Under the pieces are notes generated by a model. The model had not been told where the DNA came from. It made no database searches and saw nothing but the letters and a program-made list of their open reading frames with translations. From contig NC_085138.1 in assembly GCF_035046485.1 (NCBI RefSeq), positions 92,983,266 to 93,047,265 on the forward strand: DNA of 64,000 bases, read 5' to 3'. The DNA comes from Aedes albopictus (Eukaryota; Arthropoda; Insecta; Diptera; Culicidae). The position numbers were made by a program, and so were the translations under genes. Positions 56,340 to 64,000 of the stretch are shown piece by piece (position 1 is the first letter of the stretch; the number at the start of each line of letters is the position of its first letter).

Positions 56340-56930
56340 AGGTTGGGTGAGTATGAAACTTAGTCGTAAATCTCTTAGAGACAACCAACTACGTTAGTAG
56401 ATCCGATGACCTGCAATCAAGGAAGATCCTCACTCTTGGAGATCCGCAAACTGATAACGAATTCACCACTTGACAGCACATAGTTGCATGAGGCTATGCA
56501 AGCATAAATTTCATTCATAATACTTCAATAGATTACTGATTTCGCATGTAGATCAGATGGCCTTAAGTCTAGGGAATTCTCGGATATGCATAGAACCCAC
56601 CATTTGATAGAACATAGATGATGGTTGTGTGAATATAAACCTCATTCTTAATGCTCTTAGATACAATTAGTAGCCCTCGTAGATTCGATGACCTATACTC
56701 AAGAGAGTTCTTAGCGAACCTTAAAGAATCATTGGTAGATCCGATGACCTATACGCAAGGAAGTTCTTGGAGATCCTCAAACTGACAATGAACTCACCAC
56801 TTGACAATACATAGCAAGAATAAATTTCATTCATAATGCTCCAATAGATCACTGATTAGAGATTACGCTTGTAGTACAGATTTCCTTAACTCCAGGGAGC
56901 TCTCGGATACCCTTAAACTTTTAACCCTTA
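56340..56930. repeat. Satellite family A, reverse orientation (right part)
   Basis: Further ~150-bp units (GTAGATCCGATGACC, CTTGGAGATCCTCAAACTGA, AATTTCATTCATAAT) on the other side of the Chapaev-like element. Confidence 0.75.
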
Positions 56931-57035
56931 AACACTCTGTAAACGTCCCTTAACTCTAAATTCTGTTTTTTCCCGTAAACCAACTTTATCTGCAATCTTG
57001 AGAATACCACTGCTCACACACAACACAATCAAATT

Positions 57036-57061
57036 CCATTTAGGTAACGTTACCTAAATGG
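57036..57061. repeat. Perfect 26-bp palindrome CCATTTAGGTAAC + complement
   Basis: Two 13-bp arms without spacer. The following AAACAGATTTTACCTAA resembles the right half of the 49,132 foldback. Confidence 0.8.
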
Positions 57062-57074
57062 AGGGACCTAAACA

Positions 57075-57335
57075 GATTTTACCTAACCAGATCGTTCTGA
57101 ACCTGGTCCACCCACCTTGTGGTGAGGTCTTCTTGTACCATCAGGATCTCATTGCAGGTTGTTATCCGGCATTCTCACAGCATAACCTGCTCATCGTATC
57201 CTTCCAGCTATTGCAACCATCATGATGCTAGGTTCGCCGTAGAGTGCAGCGAGCTCGTGATTCATTCTTCGCTGCTTCAAGCCGCTTTCACCACCACCAA
57301 CGTTGCTGCTTCACGTTTTAGGCGAGTCTACTTGA
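57075..57335 (-). pseudogene. Non-LTR retrotransposon RT C-terminal fragment
   Basis: The minus strand translates to RRMNHELAALYGEPSI, then GRIR-stop-AGYAVRMPDNN, then DPDGTRR, and after a frameshift TRWVDQV and QNDL. This is the typical tail of endonuclease/RT proteins (RRxNxEL..LY, GRLRW.GHV.RMPD, RPK.RW.D.V..DL). Two stops and a frameshift show it is dead. Clade uncertain. Confidence 0.65.
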
Positions 57336-57379
57336 ACGTGTTGTTTGTTTTATACATTGATTAAACAGATCCTTGAAAA

Positions 57380-58130
57380 TCTATCTGATTCGGGTTAAGG
57401 GTGTCAAACTTTATCACCAGCATCAGCAATTTTCATGAATAAAGCTAGTATTTTTATACATAACCCTAATCGGGACTGGCACTCCCGTTGCGATTGTTTC
57501 CCGAACGGGGCAAATTCATCTCTTGTTCCGCCACCGCCGTCGAGCTTCTGTTTCCGTTATTAATTTATGGCCTTTTGGAAATTTGAAACTGCGCGCGTGC
57601 ACAACCATTCCCCTGACAACACTCGTCCCCCTTCCCGGCCCAGAAGCCTGACATCTTCCCACTTTCCAAGTGGTGGTCTGTTTCTTTGAAGTTCGTTGCT
57701 GACTCGAAGTTTTCCTTGCGGCAGCTTGGCAACACCATGGAGAACAGTCCGTGAGTTGTGGGTATCATCCTACCGCACCGCACGAGAGTGAGAGATGTGT
57801 CTAAGTGTGCTTTTAACGGCCTCTGCGTGACACATCTCGTCCTTCCCGTCTTCGTCCCCGAAGCGCGAAAGTGCGAAATGGTCTCATTAATGGACGCGAA
57901 ATGGGGTCCAATTTTCAATGAGGCACGTCGCGTCGTCACCAGTCTACACACCTTACCCGCCCGTCGTGAGGCGGAAAATGTCGAATTGTGTGGCTTCACA
58001 GAGCCCTGTTTGAGCAATGAGCAATTCAATAAATGGTGGCCTAATTAGCGTTAACGATCTGCCCAAACACCGCGCACCGAGCAGCAGTGAGCAGCGGCCA
58101 GCCAGCGTCAAGCGTGTGCGTTAATCGGGG
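57380..58130. other. Single-copy-looking island
   Basis: Balanced composition and overlapping frames on both strands (154 codons minus at 57,565-58,029; 96 codons plus at 57,758-58,048) without domains. The region is not repeated in the window. It could contain a regulatory element or an exon, but nothing decides. Confidence 0.3.
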
Positions 58131-58439
58131 GTAATTTGTATGCTAAATCATCATAATTTGCCTGGGGAATGCGAGAAAGATACTCTCTATCGTGAAGAGT
58201 AGTTAGTGCGTTTACGCGATGAGAGCACTTTAAATCAGCGCGTTTGAATGGGAGTTTGGTATCAGTTTCAGTATTTAGTGGTACTCTGGGGCAAGCTGAA
58301 ACGCTGAGATGAAGCATGTTCCGGCAGGCACAAAGATCGCCACGATCAAGCCTCCCGTAGGGCACGGCATAAATATCACAATATCTAAATATTGTACACC
58401 GAGCCGTAGGGGAAATCAGCAAGACAACTGCAGTCGGCA

Positions 58440-58800
58440 GGATCAGAGTAGGCTGGTTAGTGTGCTCGCTGACCCGCTGGGGATGGCTAAACTCGCGCTT
58501 CGATAAGCCGGAATGTGTGGAGCGCTAGGTGGAGCGATTGTTTATGGAGAGTATCGGCGACGATCTATGCAGCGATAATCTAGTCGGAACCCTAAGCTGT
58601 GCATGTGACGCCGCAATACCAAGACGATCCCTACCCCGAAATGGACGCTAACCGGTATACTGACGGTGTTCTGAAATCGCAGAACTCCGCGCATCCTGCC
58701 AAAGAGCTAGAAGGAGCTATACAAGGCCATGGGCCCCGTCCCCTATGGCCAAAGCGGCAATGGCGAGGTCGCACAGTACTGCGCCCCATAGACAAAAATG
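58440..58800 (+). pseudogene. LOA/R1-like ORF2 fragment (endonuclease-RT linker)
   Basis: One plus frame reads FDKPECVER, stop, VERLFMESIGDDLCSDNLVG, then CDAAIPRRSLPRNGR, stop, PVY, stop, and EIAELRASCQRARRSYTR. CDA.(M/I)PR...P.NGR.PVYWW...EIA.LR..C..ARR is the characteristic linker between the endonuclease and RT domains of LOA/R1-like elements. Three in-frame stops make it a pseudogene. It is on the opposite strand to the 1.9-3.5 kb remnant. Confidence 0.68.
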
Positions 58801-59439
58801 AAAAAATCGACCTCAAAGTTTTGATCAATCTAGTATGCCATGCTGTTCATACATGCTTGAAGTATGTTGCTCGATCATTATAAGTTTGAAGATCGTGTTT
58901 ATTATATGTACCAAAAAAATCTAGATTATCAAACAGTGTTTTCGTTGTCTATAGAAAAATAATATTTTATAAAACAGATTCATCTTTGGCCTAGCTCAAC
59001 ATTAAACCCACCATCAGTCGCTTGCGTGTACTGAGTACACGCATTTCAGAAAAAAGAGAAAAAATTATCGAAATTCGCACCAAATTGAACCGGGTGTTGG
59101 TCCTATTCCAAGATCCACTCTTCTTCTTGTTAGCAAGGCAGAAAAAAAATGAAAAAATGCACGGAAAGTACTCGAAAAATACGTAAATCTAACCTCACAT
59201 TTTGAATGTGTACTCAGTACACCGGCGCGACCGCTGGTGTAACTTTTTTGTGAACCAGGCCGTTACACGAGCGGTCGCGTCGTGTACTCAGTACACGGCA
59301 TACGCTTTCAATTATGGTTTATATGCTTTACTAGATACAATGTTGGTGTCTTCAGCAAAAATGTCCAACTGGATAATGCGCGTCTGATAGTGGACATGTG
59401 GAACCGGTCAACACGATCTGGTCCTGTCCCGGGTGTCGG

Positions 59440-60745
59440 AATAGCCCTCGCGGGAACCTGTTTCGTGGACATTTCAGTTATGGCACCAAAACTAGGCATG
59501 CGACGGCTCTATCTTCATGATTTTCCATATCCATTATTTTGGTAACCATGAAAATGACCAGTGACCTCCCTGGCTAACCCGTGGCCACCGGAATGTGCCC
59601 TGGAGGAACCTGTTTTGAGGACATTTTGACCATGACACCAAAACTAGGCTTGCGACGGCTCTATCTTCATGATTTTCCATATCTATTATTCTAGTAACCA
59701 TGAAAATGACCAGTGACCTCCCTGGCGAACCCGTGGCCACCGGAATGTGCCCTGGAGGAACCTGTTTCGAGGAAATTTTGACCATGACATCAAAACTAGG
59801 CTTGCGATGGCTCTATCTTCATGATTTTCCATATCTATTATTTTAGTAACCATGAAAATGACCAGTGACCTCCCTGGCTAACCCATGGCCAACGGAATGT
59901 GCCCTGGAGGAACCTGTTTCGAGGACATTTTGACCATGACACCAAAACTAGGCTTGTGACGGCTCTATATTCATGATTTTCCATATCCATTATATTAGTA
60001 ACCATGAAAATGACCAGTGACCTCCCTGGCGAACCCGTGGCCATCGGAATGTGCCCTGGAGGAATCTGTTTCGAGGATATTTTGACCATGATACAAAAAC
60101 TAGGCATGCGACGGCTCTATCTTCATGATTTTTCATATCCATCATCTTAGTAACCATGAAAATGACCAGTGACCTCCCTGGCCAACCCGTGGCCACCGAA
60201 ATGTGCCCTGGAGGAACCTGTTTCGAGGACATGTTGACCATGACACCAAAACTAGGCATGTGACAGCTCTATCGTCATGATTTTCCATATCCATCAGCTT
60301 AGTAACCATGAAAATGACCAGTGACCTCCCTGGCTAACCCTTGGCCACCGGAATGTGCCCTGGAGGAACCTGTGTCGAGGACATTTTGACCAAATAGGCT
60401 TGCGACGGCTCTATCTTCATGATTTTCCATATCTATTATTTTAGTAACCATGAAAATGATCAGTGACCTCCCTGGACAACCCGTGGCCACCGGAATGTGC
60501 CCTGGAGGAACCTGTTTCGTGGACATTTTGACCATGACATCAAAACTAGGCTTGCGACGGCTTTATCTTCATGATTTTCCATATCTATTATTTTAGTAAC
60601 CATGAAAATGACCAGTGACCTCTCTGGCTAACCCGTGGCCACCGGAATGTGCCCTGGAGGAACCTGTTTCGTGGACATTTTGGCTTTGACGGCAAAACTA
60701 GGCATGCGACGGCTCTAGCTCCATGATTTTCCATATCCATCATCT
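59440..60745. repeat. 152-bp tandem repeat, ~8.5 copies
   Basis: Each unit contains GGAACCTGTTTCGAGGACAT, CCAAAACTAGGC, GCGACGGCTCTATCTTCATG and ACCAGTGACCTCCCTGGC. The period is not divisible by three, so the overlapping minus-strand frames of 78-89 codons shift between units and are not a protein. Two units in reverse lie at 62,644-62,950. Confidence 0.93.
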
Positions 60746-61156
60746 AGGGTAAATCGCCAATTGTTACACACATTTCAAAGCATTTCTTTTAATGATTTCT
60801 TCAAGACTTTCCCCTTTTTCATAGATTTTTGCTGTGATTCCTCCAGAAGTTTGCTTTGAATCCCTCCAGAAATTCCCTCTGGTACTTCACGTGGCATTTG
60901 TACGTAAATTCTTCATGTGATTATTCCATGAATTCCTTTAGGAAGAATAGAATGCTTTTGAAATATTTCCACCGAAATAATTCATCCGTGGGATGTATCA
61001 CAAAATTTCGCCAGAAATTAATCAAGAAATTTCTCTAGGGATTTATCAGAGAATTTCTTGAGCGATTTTCTGCAGGGTTCTTCTAAGACTAGGCGGACTT
61101 GCCCCGGCGTTATAACTCGCAGTATCGCATGAAACCGAATTTGCTTCCACTGCTGT

Positions 61157-62070
61157 CTACTGTCATGTCTTTTGGAGTTGGAAGGCTATGTTTCAGGAGG
61201 AATGATATGTCAAGAATAAGTACAGCAGACGTTCGGGCGATGCAAACGGTTTAACTGCAATGCTTTTTACCTGTAAGTCCGGTAAGTTCAACACATTTGG
61301 AGTTATCGCATCGCCAAACGTCAAAATGATGTGCCATGTTTGCCCTAATAGGCTGGAGGAATTGAATTAATGTGGATGAATTAAACGAAGAGAAAAAGCA
61401 GGATCTTCATATAATGAAATGCAGAAGTAACTGATGCTTCATCCTCATTCACGCTAGGAGAATAAGTTCCTCTGGCCTATGAACAGTCGCATGAAGTTTA
61501 CGTTCATTTAACGTCAATTTATGGCTTTATGACATCTGTCAGACGTTGCAGTTACTCAATTTCATTCGTTAAGTGAAACAAACGTAAACTTGTTGCAGTT
61601 AGCAGTTAAACAAAATTACTGACACCGAAAACTATCATATAACTGCGAAAGTGTTCGTATAACGCTAAATTGGTTAGCAGACTTGGTTCCAGGAGGAGCG
61701 TAATATCATAAAGACTATTCCGCTTATTATTCAAATAGCAAAACATTGGAACCATAAAAAAGTTACGTTATATCGAAGTAAAAGTTACGTTATACTGAGT
61801 TACGTAATATCGAGGCTACTGTATACTAATCAGTTGGTAACCAAATTCACAAAACAAAAAATTTCGGCTCCGTGAAAAAAAAACTATTTTTTATTTCTTT
61901 CTATTCGAGAATTACAAAACTAGATTGGACATATTTTTATACAATACAAACACGCTTTTGGGAGGCAAATATGTATCAAATTAACGGATTCACCATGCTA
62001 TAAGCGAAAATTATAAGCATGACCGCCTCATACAGAGTAGGAACCGTGAGCGCTGGTCTTTTTCACGGTT
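61157..62070. other. Centre of the giant foldback, no gene
   Basis: AT-rich unique sequence with GTTACGTTATA words near 61,760-61,810. Nothing recognised. Confidence 0.4.
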
Positions 62071-62203
62071 ACTTAGGGTAAATCGCCAATTATTGCACAC
62101 CTTGGAAACTCGCCAATTGTTGCACACCTCATAAGAAAAGCATGGAGTGTGCAACAATTAGCGAGTTTCCAAGGTGTGCAATAATTGGCGATTTACCCTA
62201 AGT
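62071..62203. mobile_element. 133-bp foldback (AGGGTAAATCGCCAATT ends)
   Basis: Perfect inverted arms start AGGGTAAATCGCCAATTATT and contain two copies of CGCCAATTRTTGCACAC. The same terminal word begins the 60,747/62,650 arms, so two elements of one family may be nested here. Confidence 0.8.
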
Positions 62204-62239
62204 AATCGTGAATTTTCGCTACGTTTATTTTCGCTACGT

Positions 62240-63215
62240 ACAGCAGTGGAAGCAAATTCGGTTTCATGCGATACTGCGAGTTATAACGCCGGGTCAAGTC
62301 CGCCTAGTCTTAGAAGAACCCTGCAGAAATTCGCTCAAGAAATACTCTGATAAATCCATAGAGAAATTTCTTGATTAATTTCTGGCGAAATTTTGTGATA
62401 TATCCCACGGATGAATTATTTCGGTGGAAATATTTCAAAAGTATTCTATTCTTCCTAAAGGAATTCATGGAATAATCACATGAAGAATTCATGTACAAAT
62501 GCCACGTGAAGTACCAGAGGGAATTTCTGGAGGGATTCGAAGCAAACTTCTAGAGGAATCACAGCAAAAATCTATGAAAAAGGGGAAATTCCTGAAGAAA
62601 TCATTAAAAGAAATGCTTTGAAATGTGTGTAACAATTGGCGATTTACCTTAGATGATGGATATGGAAAATCATGAAGCTAGAGCCGTCGCATGCCTAGTT
62701 TTGGCGTCAAAGTCAAAATGTCCACGAAACAGGATCCACGCGTTTGCCAGGGAGGTCACTGGTCATATTCATGGTTACTAAGATGATGGATATGAAAAAT
62801 CATGAAGATAGAGCCGTCGCATGCCTAGTTTTGGTGTCATGGTCAAAATGTCCTCAAAACAGGTTCCTCCAGGGCACATTCCGGTGGCCACGGGTTAGCC
62901 AGGGAGGTCACTGGTCATTTTCATAGTTACCAAAATAATGGATATGGAAAATCATGAAGATAGAGCCGTCGCATGCCTAGTTTTGGTGCCATAACTGAAA
63001 TGTCCACGAAACAGGTTCCCGCGAGGGCTATTCCGACACCCGGGACAGGACCAGATCGTGTTGACCGGTTCCACATGTCCACTATTAGACGCGCATTATC
63101 CAGCTGGACATTTTTGCTGAAGATACCAACATTGTATCTAGTAAAGCATAAAAACCATAATTGAAAGCGTATGCCGTGTACTGAGTACACGACGCGACCG
63201 CTCGTGTAACTTTTT
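62240..63215. repeat. Right arm of the giant foldback
   Basis: Reverse complement of the left arm: the 410-bp inner segment (62,240-62,650), two 152-bp units, then the outer segment ending in the GTGTACTGAGTACAC palindrome (about 63,176) and CGCGACCGCTCGTGTAAC. Confidence 0.85.
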
Positions 63216-63230
63216 TTGATGCGACTGATG

Positions 63231-64000
63231 GAGTGTTAAACGTTTAAATTTTCAGAGAAAATCTACAACACATCAGTAGAATCTATTTTTTCGTTTAGCA
63301 CGGCAACATGTTTTGATGTTTATGAAAATAAAATGTCATAATGTAAGTATTATATGGCGTAGAGAAAAAACGATCCCAAAATTCAAATTGATGAAACAAA
63401 AAATGACCTCAAAAGACCTCTCTGAATTTTTCACCATGTTTTCTTTATAGTGTCCGCTGAATACTGAATTTGACTCCAACTGCTTTTATTTGCTAATTTG
63501 TTAGTAATCGAGCTCTTTCCGAGTGATGTATTTATAGTCAAAATCGAAGATATTTTTGATCAAGTGTTCTTTTCTGATCCGTTCAAACGAAAAATGTATC
63601 AGTTTATATTGTTCCCTCGTTTCCTTATGAAATTGCTGATTTCTACGAAGAATTTGAGGGTAAACAATTCAACAATTTCTCCAGTTTGAAAGTACACAAC
63701 TGAACAAGAAATGGCCAAACGCATGACCTTCAAGAAACAAAACGTTCGGTGAGAATAAAGTTTGGCGAATAAGTCATTCTTGCAATTATCTTTTTATTAT
63801 GATCTATTTAGACCTCTTCATAAAAAATGAAATTTCTCGAATTCAGCCAGTCACCCCCACATCTTAATTCTAATGCTGAAACAAACTTCTGGTCAAATTT
63901 TCAGCTAAATTGGTGAAGATTTCGAGGTGCCTCAAGTCAAAATTGTGTTTTTTGGTCATTTTTCGCCTTTAAAAAATGCCCGTGGAGGCTAGAAGCCATA
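63231..64000. other. Unassigned sequence
   Basis: AT-rich with short frames only. No repeat or gene recognised. Confidence 0.4.

Larger units (their letters stand above)
59020..63230. mobile_element. Giant foldback element with unequal tandem arms
   Basis: 59,255-59,460 pairs with 63,215-62,990 (GTTACACGAGCGGTCGCGTC against its complement), and pairing continues through a 152-bp tandem to 60,747-61,156 against 62,650-62,240. The left tandem has about 8.5 units, the right about 2. The arm ends carry the palindrome GTGTACTSAGTACAC. The ~1.1 kb centre has no recognised gene. The outer left limit is uncertain. Confidence 0.8.
23522..64000 (+). other. Intron 1 of the neuroligin-like gene (partial, inferred)
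   Basis: GTAAGT begins at 23,522. No plausible next neuroligin exon is seen on the plus strand to the window end, so the intron is at least 40 kb. The content is almost all transposons and satellites, apart from a few single-copy-looking islands near 40.3-41.3, 48.4-49.1 and 57.4-58.1 kb. Another gene nested in it cannot be excluded. Confidence 0.55.

Noticed and set aside
57565..58048. 154- and 96-codon frames on opposite strands
   Set aside because: No motif and mutual overlap. Neither shows the retrotransposon signatures found nearby.
59534..60535. Four similar 78-89 codon minus-strand frames (QVPPGHIPVATG...)
   Set aside because: They arise from the 152-bp tandem. The period is not a multiple of three, so the frame breaks at each unit.

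Overview
The window looks like intronic and intergenic DNA from a culicine mosquito, most likely Aedes. Three things suggest this: tRNA-headed SINEs of the Feilai type, LOA/R1-like retrotransposon debris, and very dense miniature inverted-repeat elements (MITEs). The genus is inferred from recalled repeat families; no search was run.

I can support only one host gene. A first coding exon at 23,292-23,521 (+) encodes a signal peptide followed by the N-terminal start of a neuroligin-type, catalytically dead carboxylesterase domain. It ends at a good splice donor, and no later exon is recognisable, so at least the last 40 kb of the window appears to be intron. A GAC-rich 5' leader with a 19-residue upstream ORF precedes the exon. 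A single-copy-looking block at 12.06-13.32 kb that ends in a strong splice donor may be an upstream leader exon.

Layout. 0-7 kb: a SINE, a foldback MITE, a LOA/R1-like retrotransposon remnant split by a hAT-like element, and a 3.45 kb element with very long inverted ends. 7-9 kb: a hAT-like foldback, then two satellite families (A, B). 9.6-19.4 kb: degenerate GGAATTCC-cored satellite with a clean 24-bp array, plus small hAT MITEs. 20-22.7 kb: a dimeric tRNA-headed foldback and a three-level nest of MITEs. 24.7-26.6 kb: two MITEs. 28.0-34.3 kb: a 6.2 kb hAT-type element with exact 8-bp target duplications, filled with satellite and carrying a piggyBac-like insertion. 34.8-35.8 kb: two palindromes whose arms contain hammerhead-ribozyme-like folds. 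42.2-48.3 kb: a 6 kb array of GGAATTCC 12-mers. 49-57 kb: satellites B and A again, in reverse order and orientation, split by a 5.1 kb Chapaev-like element that itself contains nested insertions. 57-58.9 kb: two retrotransposon fragments. 59-63.2 kb: a giant foldback with an unequal 152-bp tandem array.

Apart from the one exon, every coding signal I could identify is transposon debris with stops or frameshifts. Several elements were bounded by finding target-site duplications or by comparing filled and empty copies inside the window, and that is the strongest evidence here.
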